A stretch of DNA of 64,000 nucleotides from Aeromicrobium camelliae (GCF_003850045.1 NZ_RQJX01000015.1:49928-113927); one strand, 5' to 3'. Positions 1 through 9,623 are shown, counted from the first letter of the stretch. Numbers and translations are program-made. The notes: a model not told the origin generated them from the sequence alone.

Positions 1-2811
1 GCCGATCTTGATCCCGCGCGGCAGCGTCGGCGACGTTCCGGTGCCGTCGACCTGCCACGGGTCACCCTCGTTGACGTAGAACCCGTCGATCGGCTTGCCG
101 TTGCGGTACAACGCCATGTCGCCGGTCGTGTAGTCGAACGTCGCGGCCAGGTGGACCCACTCGTCGCGCGGCAGGAGCTCCTGCCAGTCCTGGGACGCGG
201 CGAACGTCTGCGACGCTCCCTCGTCCAGGCGCCGGCCCAAGGCCACGAGCCGCAGCTCACCGTTCACGTTGATGAGCTCGAGCAGGGCCCGCACCCCGTG
301 GCCGTCGCTGTTGCCGGCCAGCACTCCGGCCAACCCGACCGCGTTGTACCGGTCGGCGGGATCCGGCGTGTTGCTGTTCAGCGCCGGATGGTCGCCGGTC
401 ATCTTGAACCAGCCCATGACGGTGATGCCCTCGGCGCCTGCGAGCCGCTCCAGACCCTTGACGCCGTTCGCGTCCCACAACCCGGCCTTCCAGTCGTCAT
501 TGCCCGGGGTCTCCGGGTTGACCTGGCGAGTCTGCAAGGAGTTGATGCTGCCCGGGTAGGCCCCGTCACGCACGCGCATGTCCTTGCCGCCGTTGACGAG
601 GGACAGCAGCAGGTTCGCGTCGCCCTGGTCCTCTTCCAGGGCGCCGTTCTGCGCGAAGCCCCGGTCGAAGTCGTAGAACGAGACGAGATGGTCGCGCAGC
701 TTCTTGTCGACGACCTCACGTGGCTTGACGCGCTCGGCGTCGGTCACCTTCCAGATCGTGCCGTTCGACTTCGCCAGCAGGTACAGGTTGCGGTCGGCGT
801 CCGTGCCGAACCGCAGATCCACCCGCACGTCGTCGACGAAGTCCGTCATCCGGAGCTGGTTGCCGTCGGTGTCGCGCAGCTGCAGCTCGGTGATCGGCGC
901 CTCCTGCTTGGCCTCGCGACGCATCTTCTTGACGTCGGTCGAGAACACCGATCCGTTGACGAGGTCGCCGAACACGTAGCGGCCGCGCAGCTCCTTGATC
1001 GGACCGCGATACACCTGGCCGCCGCTGATGGCGTGGCCGGAGTCCGCGTTGCAGTCCCAGTTCGTCGGTGAATCGTGATCGTACGACGCGACCGGGTAGA
1101 CGTAGCCCTTCTGCTGCTGCTCGGGCGTCAACGGGAACAGCACGCACTGGCGGTCGTTCTCGTACCGGTACCGGCCCTCGATGTCGCTCCACCCGAAGTT
1201 GTCGCCCTTGCGCACCTCGTACACCGCTTCGACGGCGCGCTGGCCGATGTGCCCGAGGAACATCTGGTGCGAGCCCTCCGGGTCCCACGTGAACCGGTGC
1301 GGGTCGCGCATGCCGATCGCGTAGATCTCACCCAAGGCCCCGTCGGTTCCGACGAAGGGGTTGGAGGCGGGGATCCCATAGGCGCCGTCGGGACCGTCGG
1401 TGCCCAGCGGGTCGATCCGCAGGATCTTGCCGTCCGGCGTGTCCAAACGCTGCGGGATGTCGGTGTTCAGCCCGAGACCGCCGTCACCGACCGCGAGATA
1501 CAGCAGACCGTAGTCCTCGTCGCCCGGCCGCGCCGTCGGATTGAAGTCGATCTGCTGGATCGCGTGGATCTGCGTGGCGAACCCGAAGCGGAAGATCTCG
1601 CGCCGCGTGCCGGCGAACACCGGAGCCGCAGGGTCGTCCGCGGTCCACTCGGTGACGACCGACTGCACCGTGGCGTTCGGCTGGTTCGGGTACGTCGGCT
1701 CGTTCGCCGCGATGCCCTCGGCGCCGACGGTGTGCACGGTATAGAACTTGCCGTTGCTCGCGAACTCGGGGTGGAACGTCACGAAGCCGAAACCGCTGCC
1801 CATCCCCCGTCCGGAGAAGAAGTGCGGGTCCTGTTCGCGCACGTTGAGGTAGACCTGCTCTTGCCCGGTCTCCTTGTCCAGCAGGTACATCGGCCCGTTG
1901 AGGTCGGGAACGTACAGCCGTCCCGAGCCGTCCGGCACCTCGCCCACGTAGTTGATCCGGTTGTGCCGCATGATGCGCGGGTCGGTCGGCGCAGGCGTCG
2001 GATCGGACTCCGGCAGCTGTGCAACCTCCTCGAGCACGAGCGCGAGGTCGGCGGGCGCCGGGCCCTCGGGCACGGGATCGGTGATCGGGGCGTTCGGATC
2101 GGGCTGGTCGCTCGCCGGGACGCCCGAGACCTTCACGTCGCGGATGCGCCCGTAGTTGTCGAACGACCCGAACCCGACCCGGCCGCCGGAGAACGTCGTG
2201 TCCGTCGCGGTCATGAGCGGTTCGCGAGCGCCGTCCATCCGCACCTCGACGGCACCGGTCGGCGCGTCGTACGTGAGCCGTACGTCGTGCCAGTCGGTGT
2301 CGTCGATCGCGGGCGCCGCACCGGTCGTGCCGTTCCACTGATCGTCGATCCGGCGGCGATCGGCGTTGTCGACCACGAAGATGCCGTTGTGCGCGTAGAT
2401 GCCGTTGTCCTGCGACAGGTGGGCGTAGTAGAAGCGTGTCGGTGACTGGTAATTCCAGATCAGGACGACGTCGCGGTCGTTGCGCTCGACCGGCTCGTCG
2501 ATGCGCACCGAGGCCCGGTAGTCGATCGACGCGAGGTCGGGGCCCTGGTTGACGATGGCGTACTCGAACGGGCGCCGCGGTCCTTCCGGAGCGGTGCCGG
2601 CCTCCTTCATCGCCACCTGACCCTTGGCGAACTCCCACTTGCCCGGAGTCAGCGGATCCCAGTGCTGGGGCGTCGGCCCGGGATGGACCCGCACCTCGCG
2701 TGGTCCCTTGTCCCGGTCGGCCGAAGCCGACCCCGGCGCCAGTCCCGCGATGAGGAGGGCGGCGGTCAAGACCGCCCCCCACCTCGCGAGACGTGATCGT
2801 GTGATGTGCAT
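1..2811 (-). CDS. Secreted multidomain glucose/sorbosone dehydrogenase-like protein (3' end outside window)
   Basis: 937 codons are visible and the frame is still open at base 1, so the C-terminus is missing. The ATG at 2811 follows an AGAGG ribosome site and starts a signal peptide (basic MHITRSRLAR, hydrophobic core, AXA-like SASA about residue 32). About residues 80-230 look like a concanavalin-type fold of the DUF1080/family-16 kind (DWHDVRLTYD, GGRVGFGSFDNYG). About 285-690 is a glucose/sorbosone dehydrogenase beta-propeller (LYLAVGDGG, GKILRIDPLG, AIGMRDPHRFTWD, GDNFGWSDIEG). About 775-937 resembles a LamG lectin module. Family knowledge suggests extracellular oxidation or binding of a glycoside with a PQQ-like cofactor; the substrate is not visible. 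It is the last gene seen of the LacI-flanked operon, 38 nt after the TIM-barrel gene. Confidence 0.8.
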   Translation of the reverse strand, partial: MHITRSRLARWGAVLTAALLIAGLAPGSASADRDKGPREVRVHPGPTPQHWDPLTPGKWEFAKGQVAMKEAGTAPEGPRRPFEYAIVNQGPDLASIDYRASVRIDEPVERNDRDVVLIWNYQSPTRFYYAHLSQDNGIYAHNGIFVVDNADRRRIDDQWNGTTGAAPAIDDTDWHDVRLTYDAPTGAVEVRMDGAREPLMTATDTTFSGGRVGFGSFDNYGRIRDVKVSGVPASDQPDPNAPITDPVPEGPAPADLALVLEEVAQLPESDPTPAPTDPRIMRHNRINYVGEVPDGSGRLYVPDLNGPMYLLDKETGQEQVYLNVREQDPHFFSGRGMGSGFGFVTFHPEFASNGKFYTVHTVGAEGIAANEPTYPNQPNATVQSVVTEWTADDPAAPVFAGTRREIFRFGFATQIHAIQQIDFNPTARPGDEDYGLLYLAVGDGGLGLNTDIPQRLDTPDGKILRIDPLGTDGPDGAYGIPASNPFVGTDGALGEIYAIGMRDPHRFTWDPEGSHQMFLGHIGQRAVEAVYEVRKGDNFGWSDIEGRYRYENDRQCVLFPLTPEQQQKGYVYPVASYDHDSPTNWDCNADSGHAISGGQVYRGPIKELRGRYVFGDLVNGSVFSTDVKKMRREAKQEAPITELQLRDTDGNQLRMTDFVDDVRVDLRFGTDADRNLYLLAKSNGTIWKVTDAERVKPREVVDKKLRDHLVSFYDFDRGFAQNGALEEDQGDANLLLSLVNGGKDMRVRDGAYPGSINSLQTRQVNPETPGNDDWKAGLWDANGVKGLERLAGAEGITVMGWFKMTGDHPALNSNTPDPADRYNAVGLAGVLAGNSDGHGVRALLELINVNGELRLVALGRRLDEGASQTFAASQDWQELLPRDEWVHLAATFDYTTGDMALYRNGKPIDGFYVNEGDPWQVDGTGTSPTLPRGIKIG

Positions 2812-2849
2812 GTGCCGTTCCTCTCCCCCGAACGAGAAACGATCGGGTG

Positions 2850-3782
2850 TTATGGGGTGATGCGGGGGGACAAGTGCGGTTCCACCAGTTCGATGTAGCG
2901 GCGCGCCATGGTGGCGACGGTCTCGTCACCGGGCGCGGCCCAGACGTCGGCGTTGAAGATCTCCACCTCGACGTCGCCGTCGTAGCCGGTCGCGGCCACG
3001 GCGGCGGTCAGCGTGGCGAAGTCGATGTGACCGTCGCCCACCATTCCGCGCGACAACAGCGCGTCCGGCGGCAGCGGCGTGATCCAGTCGCAGACCTGGT
3101 AGCTGTAGATCCGATCGCCGGCGCGAGCGATCTGGTCCAGCACGCCCGGCTCCCACCACACGTGGAAGGTGTCGACGACGACGCCGACCACGTCCGGGTC
3201 GTGCGGCTCGGCGATGTCGAGCGCCTGCTCGAGCGTCGAGACGACGCCGCGGTCGGCCGCGTAGATCGGGTGCATGGGCTCGATCGCCAACCGCACTCCG
3301 CGTGCGGCGGCGTGCGGAGCCAGCTCGGCAACCGCCTCCGCGGCACGCGAGCGCGCGCCCCGGATGTCGCGATCGCCCTCGGGCAGACCACCGGGCACGA
3401 GCACCAGCGCGGCGGCGTCGAGCGCGGCCGTCTCGTCGAGTGCTCGCAGGTTCTCCTCGTAGGCGCGGCGGCGCTCGTCGGGGTCCGCCGAGGTGAAGAA
3501 GCCACCACGGCAGACCGACGACACGCGCAGACCCGCCTCCCGGATCCAGCGAGCACCCACCTCGACTCCGACCTCGGCCAACGGCTCGCGCCACACACCG
3601 AGCGAGGGGATGCCGGCGGCAACGCAACCGTCGATCGCCTCGCGGAGGGACCAGTTCGCCGTCGTGCGCTGGTTGAGTGCGAGCCGGGCAAGCCGCGGAT
3701 CACCGGGCTCGGGCGTGGGCACGCGGGCCGGCAGCCCCGACGGGACGTCCGCGACACCCGCCGGCGCGTTCACCGCGGTCAT
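2850..3782 (-). CDS. Sugar phosphate isomerase/epimerase family TIM-barrel protein
   Basis: 310 aa, an AP-endonuclease-2-type TIM barrel (xylose isomerase-like). Likely divalent-metal ligands are visible at the ends of strands: E168 (LAIEPMHP), D204 and H207 (VVDTFHVWW), H252 (GDGHIDF) and E274 (VEVEIFN). Members isomerise or epimerise sugars, keto-sugars or inosose compounds in the cytoplasm. Its ATG overlaps the stop of the DUF993 gene by 4 nt (ATGA), so translation is probably coupled. The setting with an oxidoreductase and an aldolase-like protein suggests it reshapes an oxidised sugar before cleavage; that role is inference. Confidence 0.85.
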   Translation of the reverse strand: MTAVNAPAGVADVPSGLPARVPTPEPGDPRLARLALNQRTTANWSLREAIDGCVAAGIPSLGVWREPLAEVGVEVGARWIREAGLRVSSVCRGGFFTSADPDERRRAYEENLRALDETAALDAAALVLVPGGLPEGDRDIRGARSRAAEAVAELAPHAAARGVRLAIEPMHPIYAADRGVVSTLEQALDIAEPHDPDVVGVVVDTFHVWWEPGVLDQIARAGDRIYSYQVCDWITPLPPDALLSRGMVGDGHIDFATLTAAVAATGYDGDVEVEIFNADVWAAPGDETVATMARRYIELVEPHLSPRITP

Positions 3783-4936
3783 CGGGTGAGTCCTGCCGAC
3801 GCGAGCCACAGCTGCATGCGGTGGGCCGCGAGGTCCGGGTCGGGCAAGAGCCGCGCCTCGTCGGCGAGCTCGAGGACCCGAGCGAGGTGGACGACGCTGC
3901 GACCGGTCTGCAGACCGCCCACCATCGTGAATCCGGGCTGGTGGCCGCTGAGCCACGCCAGGAACGCGATACCGGTCTTGTAGAACCACGTCGGTGGCGC
4001 GAACACGTGGCGCGAGAGCTCGAGCGTCGGGTTCATCGCCGCGTCGTAGGCAGCGAGATCGCCGCGATCGAGGGCCGCGAGCGCCGCGCCGGCCGCAGGG
4101 GCGATCGCGGCGAAGGCCCCCAGTAGGGCGTCGGAGTGATGCGTACCGTCGCCCCGGATCAGCTCCGGATAGTGGTAGTCGTCGCCCGTGTAGAGGCGGA
4201 CGCCTTCGGGCAGCCGGGCGCGCAGACTGCGTTCGTGCTCGGCGGACAGCAGCGAGACTTTGACGCCGTCCACGACGGCGGCGTGGTCGCGCACGAGGCC
4301 GAGGAAGGTCTCGGTGGCGGCGTCGACGTCCGCCGACCCCCAGTACCCCGCGAGCTGCGGGTCGAACATCTCCCCCAGCCAGTGCAGGATCACTGGACGG
4401 CTGACCTGCCCGAGGATCGCGTCGTACACCTTGCGGTACTCCTCGGCGTGCCGCGCCGTGGCCGCGAGCTGACGAGACGCCATGACGATGACCTGTGCGC
4501 CGGTCGACTCCACGAATTCGACCTGCTCGAGGTACGCGGCCGTGACCTCGTCGAGCGAGCTCAGCTCGGTACGGTGGTCGGTGCCGGCGCCCGCCGCGAT
4601 GCGGGCCCCAGCTTCCTTCGCCTCGGCGGCGCTGCGCCGGATCAGCTCCTGGATCGCTGCCCAGTCCAGGCCCATGTTGCGCTGGGCGGTGTCCATCGCC
4701 TCCGCGACGCCGAGACCGTGCGCGAACAGGTGACGCCGGAACGCGAGGGTGGAGTCCCAGTCGACGACGGCCGGGGCCCCGGGCACGTTCTCGCCGAGCG
4801 GATCGGCCACGACGTGGGCCGCGGCGAACGCGATCCGAGACGTGAAACCGTCCGGGTGGCGCTCCCACTCCAACGGCTCGGCGAGCGTCCGGGTGCGCCA
4901 GGTTCCGTCGGCTCCGGGCAGGTGCACCGTCGTCAT
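3779..4936 (-). CDS. DUF993 / dihydrodipicolinate synthase-like protein
   Basis: 385 aa, a DUF993 protein that databases usually name dihydrodipicolinate synthase family. The fold is a predicted TIM barrel of the class I aldolase/lyase superfamily. Visible conserved stretches are VIVMASRQLAAT, RPVILHWLGEMFDPQLAGYW, DGVKVSLLSAEHE (candidate Schiff-base lysine in GVKVS) and LYTGDDYHYPELI. It starts with ATG at 4936, overlapping the oxidoreductase stop by 4 nt, and overlaps the isomerase gene by 4 nt. No enzymatic activity is established for the family as far as I know. In this operon it is the best candidate for aldol or retro-aldol cleavage of a sugar-derived intermediate. Confidence 0.8.
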   Translation of the reverse strand: MTTVHLPGADGTWRTRTLAEPLEWERHPDGFTSRIAFAAAHVVADPLGENVPGAPAVVDWDSTLAFRRHLFAHGLGVAEAMDTAQRNMGLDWAAIQELIRRSAAEAKEAGARIAAGAGTDHRTELSSLDEVTAAYLEQVEFVESTGAQVIVMASRQLAATARHAEEYRKVYDAILGQVSRPVILHWLGEMFDPQLAGYWGSADVDAATETFLGLVRDHAAVVDGVKVSLLSAEHERSLRARLPEGVRLYTGDDYHYPELIRGDGTHHSDALLGAFAAIAPAAGAALAALDRGDLAAYDAAMNPTLELSRHVFAPPTWFYKTGIAFLAWLSGHQPGFTMVGGLQTGRSVVHLARVLELADEARLLPDPDLAAHRMQLWLASAGLTR

Positions 4937-6105
4937 GCGTTCTGCCCCGTCGCGCCGGCCCGCACCTCGTCCATCGTCACCCGTCGGCCCTCCCGCGAGG
5001 AGGCGTAACCGGCGTCGACGAGCTCGAGACCGCGCACGCCCGCCGCGAAGTCGTAGGCGTGCTGACGGCCTGCGTGCACGTCGAGGAGGAACTGCTCCCA
5101 CTGCGCGCGGAACCCGTTGGCGAACGTCGCGTTGTCGGGCACCTCGTCCCACTGGGACCGGAAGTCCTGGTCGGTCGGCAGGTCGGGGTTCCAGACCGGC
5201 ATGGGCGTGCGCACGCGCGGCTGCACGCGGCAACCGAACAGTCCGGCCACTGCCGAGCCGTGGGTGCCGTCGACCTGGAACTCGACGAGCTCCTTACGCT
5301 CGACGCGCACCGCCCACGACGAGTTGACCTGGGCGATGACGTCGCCCTCGAGCTCGAAGATCGCGTACGCGGCGTCGTCGGCGGTCGCCTCGTACGGGCG
5401 GCCTTGTTCGTCCCAGCGCTGCGGGATGTGCGTGACGGCCTTCGCGGTCACGGCCTCGACCCGCCCGAAGAGGTTCTCCAGAACGTAGTTCCAGTGGCAG
5501 AACATGTCGAGGACCATGCCGCCGCCGTCCTCGGCGCGGTAGTTCCAGCTCGGGCGCTGAGCGGGCAGGTAGTCACCCTCGAAGACCCAATAGCCGAACT
5601 CGCCGCGCACCGACAGCAGTCGGCCGAAGAAGCCGGAGTCGAGCAGGCGGCGCAGCTTGCGCAGACCCGGCAGGTAGAGCTTGTCGTGGACGACGCCGTT
5701 GATGATCCCCGCCTCGTCGGCCGCGTCGGCGAGGCGCTGGCCGTCGGCGACGCTCTCGGCCGTCGGCTTCTCGGTGTAGACGTGCTTGCCGGCCTCCACG
5801 GCCTTGAGGATCGCTCCGACGCGCTCGCTCGTGACCAGCGCGTCGAAGTAGATGGTCGCGGAGGGATCGGCGAGCGCGCCGTCGAGGTCGGTCGTCCAGT
5901 CCGCGACGTCGTGACGCTTGGCGAGCTCCTGGAGCTTCTCGGCGTTGCGACCCACCAGGATCGGCTCGACCCGGATGCGCGACCCGTCCGGCAGCACGAT
6001 GCCGCCGTCGTCGCGGATCGCGAGGATCGACCGGACCAGGTGCTGCCGGTAGCCCATGCGCCCGGTGACGCCGTTCATGATGATGCGGTAGGTGGTTTCA
6101 GACAT
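4933..6105 (-). CDS. Gfo/Idh/MocA family NAD(P)-dependent oxidoreductase
   Basis: 390 aa. The N-terminal Rossmann region carries NGVTGRMGYRQH at residues 11-22, close to the dinucleotide loop of dihydrodipicolinate reductases. The family motif EKP is at 112-114, and the C-terminal substrate half includes GGGMVLDMFCHWNYVLE with the usual acidic/histidine catalytic stretch. These enzymes oxidise or reduce a sugar, inositol or glycoside hydroxyl with NAD(P). The gene overlaps the upstream ATP-binding gene by 8 nt and the downstream DUF993 gene by 4 nt, so it belongs to the transporter operon. Substrate unknown; 3-keto-sugar chemistry is possible given the extracellular DUF1080-like protein. Confidence 0.88.
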   Translation of the reverse strand: MSETTYRIIMNGVTGRMGYRQHLVRSILAIRDDGGIVLPDGSRIRVEPILVGRNAEKLQELAKRHDVADWTTDLDGALADPSATIYFDALVTSERVGAILKAVEAGKHVYTEKPTAESVADGQRLADAADEAGIINGVVHDKLYLPGLRKLRRLLDSGFFGRLLSVRGEFGYWVFEGDYLPAQRPSWNYRAEDGGGMVLDMFCHWNYVLENLFGRVEAVTAKAVTHIPQRWDEQGRPYEATADDAAYAIFELEGDVIAQVNSSWAVRVERKELVEFQVDGTHGSAVAGLFGCRVQPRVRTPMPVWNPDLPTDQDFRSQWDEVPDNATFANGFRAQWEQFLLDVHAGRQHAYDFAAGVRGLELVDAGYASSREGRRVTMDEVRAGATGQNA

Positions 6106-6889
6106 GGGTCGCCTTTGCGGAGTCGTCGGTGTGAGGGCGGCCGCCGAGATAGAGCTCCGCCAACTGGGGATCGGCCAGCAGCTCCTGCGCCGGACCGGAG
6201 ATGTGGACGCGGCCGAGGTCGAGGACGCAGCCGAGGTCGGCGGTCTCGAGCGCCCGGCGGGCGTTCTGCTCGACCATGAGCACGGCGAGGCCGGCGTCGC
6301 GCATCCGCACGACCTGTTCGAACACGGTCGCCGTGGCCTTGGGGTCCAGACCCATGGACGGCTCGTCGAGCAGCACGACCTTGGGATCGACCATGAGCGA
6401 CCGGGCGAACTCGACCTGCTTCTGCTGGCCGCCGGAGAGCGCCCCCGCGAGGGCGTCCCACCGGTCACCGACCACCGGGAACAGCGACTTGACGAAGTCC
6501 ACCCGCTCGGCGATGAACTGCTTGTCGCGCACCGTGTAAGCGCCGAGCATGACGTTCTCGCCGACGGTCATCTCCCGGAACACGCTGTGCCCCTGCAGGA
6601 CGTGTGACAGACCGGCCGCGAGCATGTCCTGGGGGCCGTTGCGGGTCACGTCCTGGCCCAGCACCCGGACGCTGCCGGCGCGCGGGGTCAGCATGCCGCT
6701 CGCGACCTTCAGCACCGTGGACTTGCCGGCGCCGTTCGGTCCGACGAGGCACACCACGCTCGCCGGCGGCACCTTGACGGTCAGTCCTCGCAGCACGAGC
6801 GCCGCCCGGCCGTACCCGGCCTGCACGTCGTCGAGCTCGAGCAGATACTCCTGACGCCCCTGGGGAGCGTCGTGCTGTTCAGATGCCAA
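6098..6889 (-). CDS. livF: HAAT-type ABC transporter ATP-binding protein (LivF-like)
   Basis: 263 aa when started at TTG 6889, which has a GGAGG ribosome site six bases upstream; a longer in-frame start at 6943 would run back into the preceding gene. Walker A GPNGAGKST at residues 50-58, signature LSGGQQKQ, Walker B VVLLDEPSMGLDP and the H-loop region VLMVEQNAR are all present. This is the second cytoplasmic ATPase of a branched-chain-amino-acid-type importer. It overlaps livG by 11 nt and the oxidoreductase gene by 8 nt. The neighbours suggest the system imports a carbohydrate-derived compound rather than an amino acid; that is inference. Confidence 0.92.
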   Translation of the reverse strand: MASEQHDAPQGRQEYLLELDDVQAGYGRAALVLRGLTVKVPPASVVCLVGPNGAGKSTVLKVASGMLTPRAGSVRVLGQDVTRNGPQDMLAAGLSHVLQGHSVFREMTVGENVMLGAYTVRDKQFIAERVDFVKSLFPVVGDRWDALAGALSGGQQKQVEFARSLMVDPKVVLLDEPSMGLDPKATATVFEQVVRMRDAGLAVLMVEQNARRALETADLGCVLDLGRVHISGPAQELLADPQLAELYLGGRPHTDDSAKATHV

Positions 6890-7652
6890 GGTAGGCCTCC
6901 AGGACTCGGGGGTCGTTCTGCACGAGCGACGGGGGACCCTCACAGATGGGGCGCCCGCGGTCGAACACGACCACGTGGTCGGACAGGCTCATGACGAGCT
7001 CCATGTTGTGCTCGACGACGATGAAGGTCTTGCCCTCGGCGTTGAGCGAGCGGATCAGGTTGGCGATGCGATCGATCAGCGCGGGGTTCACGCCGCCGGC
7101 CGGCTCGTCGAGCATGATCGTGTCGGGGTCGGCCATGAGGACGCCGCCGAGTTCGAGCAGCTTCTGCTGTCCGTACGACAGGTCCCGCGCCTCGGCGTGC
7201 TCGAGGTGGTCGATGCCCACGCGGGCGAGCAGTTCGCGGGCACGCTCCTGGTCGGCGGCGTCGCGCGCCGAGCCGAGCATCTTCCACACGGACTGCGGCC
7301 GGACGGCCGCCAGCATGTTCTCCATGACCGTCATGCGCGGGAAGATCCGGCACAGCTGGAAGCTGCGGCCGATCCCCTGCCGGGCGATGCGGTGCGGCGA
7401 GGCCGTCGTGATGTCCGTGCCGCGGAAGGTCGTGGTGCCCTCGTCGGCGCGGATCATGCCGGTCACGCAGTTGAAGAACGTGGTCTTGCCCGACCCGTTG
7501 GGGCCGATGAGGGCGTTGACCTTGCCGTCCTGAAACGTCACCGAGGCGCCGTCGAGTGCCGTCACCCCGCCGTAGGACTTGCGCAGGCCGTTCGTCTCGA
7601 GGCTGCGGCCGGTCGAGACCGGCGCGCTGCTCTCCTGCTGAGTCTGAGTCAT
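6879..7652 (-). CDS. livG: HAAT-type ABC transporter ATP-binding protein (LivG-like)
   Basis: 257 aa. Walker A GPNGSGKTT at residues 50-58, signature LSYGQQKLLELGG, Walker B TIMLDEPAGGVNP (the N-P form typical of LivG) and VVEHNM. It is the first ATPase of the LivGF pair energising import through LivHM. ATG at 7652 overlaps the stop of livM by 4 nt. No unusual residues are seen in the nucleotide-binding motifs. Confidence 0.93.
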   Translation of the reverse strand: MTQTQQESSAPVSTGRSLETNGLRKSYGGVTALDGASVTFQDGKVNALIGPNGSGKTTFFNCVTGMIRADEGTTTFRGTDITTASPHRIARQGIGRSFQLCRIFPRMTVMENMLAAVRPQSVWKMLGSARDAADQERARELLARVGIDHLEHAEARDLSYGQQKLLELGGVLMADPDTIMLDEPAGGVNPALIDRIANLIRSLNAEGKTFIVVEHNMELVMSLSDHVVVFDRGRPICEGPPSLVQNDPRVLEAYLGI

Positions 7653-8737
7653 CGACGTGCTTCCTCTCCTGAAACGGCCATCGCGTCGTCGCGGTCCGGT
7701 TCGGACGCCTCGCCGCGACGCTGCGCGGCGAGTTCGGCCTGCGTCTGCTCGCGGATCGACGCCGCCTGCGGACGGAACCGGGCGACGAGCTGCCCGACTG
7801 CCGGGATGATGCCGTCCGGCATGAACAGGACGACGAGCGCCAGCAGCAGACCGAGCGCCACGAGGTGGAACTGGGTGTCGCCGTACTGGGCCTTGAAGAA
7901 CTCGAGCGCGTACCCGACGATCACGGCGCCGAGCAACGGCCCGAACAGGCTGCGGATGCCGCCGAGCAGGCTCATCAGGACCATGTAGGAGCCGACGAGG
8001 ATCGAGAACTGGAAGATCGGGTCGAGGAACCCGAACCACAGGGCGTAGAGGCCGCCGCCGAGCGCCGTGAAGAACGCCGAGACGACGAACACCGCGAGCT
8101 TGTAGGAGAAAGTCGGCACGCCGAGCGCCTCGGCCTTGTCCTCGTCCTCGCGGATCGCCTTCAGGCCGATGCCGAAGCGGGACCGGTCGATCGCCCACCA
8201 GGTGAAGAGCGCGATGGCCAGCAGCGCCAGGTGCAGGTAGAAGAACCGCTCGTGCTGCTCCGGACGCAGGACCTCCGGGCCGAACGGACGCGGGACGCGC
8301 AGACCGTTCGATCCGCCGGTCACCGAGCCCCAGCTCTGGAAGGCCAGGAGCATGATGAGGACGAGCGCGATGGAGACGATGACGAACGAGGCGCCGCGGA
8401 CCCGCAGGCTCGCGATGCCGATCGGCACGGCCAGCAGCGCGACCCCGACTGCGCCCAGGAGCATCGCGACCCAGGGGTTGAGTCCCGCGTCGAGGATGAG
8501 CAGGGCCGTGGCGTAGCCGCCGAGACCGGAGTACGCGGCGTGGCCGAGCGAGATGTAGCCCGTGAAGCCGCCGACGAAGTTCCACGACGTCGCGAGGACG
8601 GCGTAGCTCATGATGACGACGCCGACCGACAGGATGAAGGGGTCGGGAGCCAGGCTGGGGAACGCCAGGGCCAGCGCGATCAGCGCCAGGAGTCCGACGA
8701 TCTTGACACCGCGGTTCACGGTGCGTGACGCGGTCAT
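7649..8737 (-). CDS. livM: HAAT-type ABC transporter permease (LivM-like)
   Basis: 362 aa, mostly hydrophobic, with the LivM signature region (SWNFVGGFTGYISLGHAAYSG near residue 40-60) and many predicted membrane spans. The last 40 or so residues are a charged cytoplasmic tail (RREQTQAELAAQRRGEASEPDRDD-like), longer than usual. ATG at 8737 was preferred over an ORF start 18 bases upstream because it lies one base after the livH stop. It forms the membrane channel with LivH. Confidence 0.92.
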   Translation of the reverse strand: MTASRTVNRGVKIVGLLALIALALAFPSLAPDPFILSVGVVIMSYAVLATSWNFVGGFTGYISLGHAAYSGLGGYATALLILDAGLNPWVAMLLGAVGVALLAVPIGIASLRVRGASFVIVSIALVLIMLLAFQSWGSVTGGSNGLRVPRPFGPEVLRPEQHERFFYLHLALLAIALFTWWAIDRSRFGIGLKAIREDEDKAEALGVPTFSYKLAVFVVSAFFTALGGGLYALWFGFLDPIFQFSILVGSYMVLMSLLGGIRSLFGPLLGAVIVGYALEFFKAQYGDTQFHLVALGLLLALVVLFMPDGIIPAVGQLVARFRPQAASIREQTQAELAAQRRGEASEPDRDDAMAVSGEEARR

Positions 8738-8738
8738 G

Positions 8739-9623
8739 TCAGAACCTCTGGGCAAGACGACCTCCGAAGAATCCTTGGGGACGCAGCATCAGCGTCGCGA
8801 ACAGCGCGACGTAGAAGATGGTCTGCGCCCAGGTGGTGCCGAGCGGCAGCTGCAGCAGCGCCTGGCCGATGCCGAGGACCATCGCCGCGATCGCGGCGCC
8901 CGGGATGGAACCGAGACCGCCGACGACGATGATCGCCATCAGCGGGCCGATCCAGTGCCAGTGCAGCGAGGGGTAGATGGTGGAGTCGAGAGCGAGCGCC
9001 GTCCCACCGACCGCCGCGGTGGCGAGGCCGAGGCCGAAGCCGTAGCCCGCCACCCGGTCGGTGTTGACACCCACGAGGCGGGCGGCCTCGGGATGCTGGA
9101 TCGTCGCGCGCAGCGCCTGACCGAAGCGCGTGCGCTTCATGATGAGGTACAGCGCCAGCAGCGACGCCGCCGCGAGCACGAACGCGATGAGCTTGACGAC
9201 CGCGATGTTCGCCCCGAAGACCTCGAAGCTCGTGCCCGAGTACGGGAGCTGGATGCGGCGCTGCGTGCCGCTGAAGATGAACCCGAGCATGCCCTCGATC
9301 ACGAGTGCGATCGAGAAGGTCAACAGCACCGACATCATCGTCAGGGTCGCCGGCCGGAGCCGGGAGATCAGCAGGCGCTGCATCACCACCCCCGCCACGA
9401 AGAACAGCGGGACGGTGATGATCAGCGAGAACAGCGGGTCGAGGCCGGTCTGGCTGGTGAAATACCAGGCGAGGTAGGCCGCGAGGATGAGGAACGCCGA
9501 GTGGGCGATCATCACCACCCGCATGACTCCGAAGTAGAGCGTGAGTCCGGCGGCCAGGAGGGCGTAGAGCCCTCCCAGCAACACGCCGAGCACGACGCTT
9601 TGGAGGATCAGGGAACCACTCAT
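8739..9623 (-). CDS. livH: HAAT-type ABC transporter permease (LivH-like)
   Basis: 294 aa, hydrophobic throughout, with LivH-type stretches such as GGLYALLAAGLTLYFGVMRV at the N-terminus and VGVNTDRVAGYGFGLGLATAA in the middle; about eight membrane spans are expected. It starts four bases after the stop of the binding-protein gene, with GGTGATCCGATG at the junction. Partner of LivM in the inner channel. Confidence 0.92.
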   Translation of the reverse strand: MSGSLILQSVVLGVLLGGLYALLAAGLTLYFGVMRVVMIAHSAFLILAAYLAWYFTSQTGLDPLFSLIITVPLFFVAGVVMQRLLISRLRPATLTMMSVLLTFSIALVIEGMLGFIFSGTQRRIQLPYSGTSFEVFGANIAVVKLIAFVLAAASLLALYLIMKRTRFGQALRATIQHPEAARLVGVNTDRVAGYGFGLGLATAAVGGTALALDSTIYPSLHWHWIGPLMAIIVVGGLGSIPGAAIAAMVLGIGQALLQLPLGTTWAQTIFYVALFATLMLRPQGFFGGRLAQRF

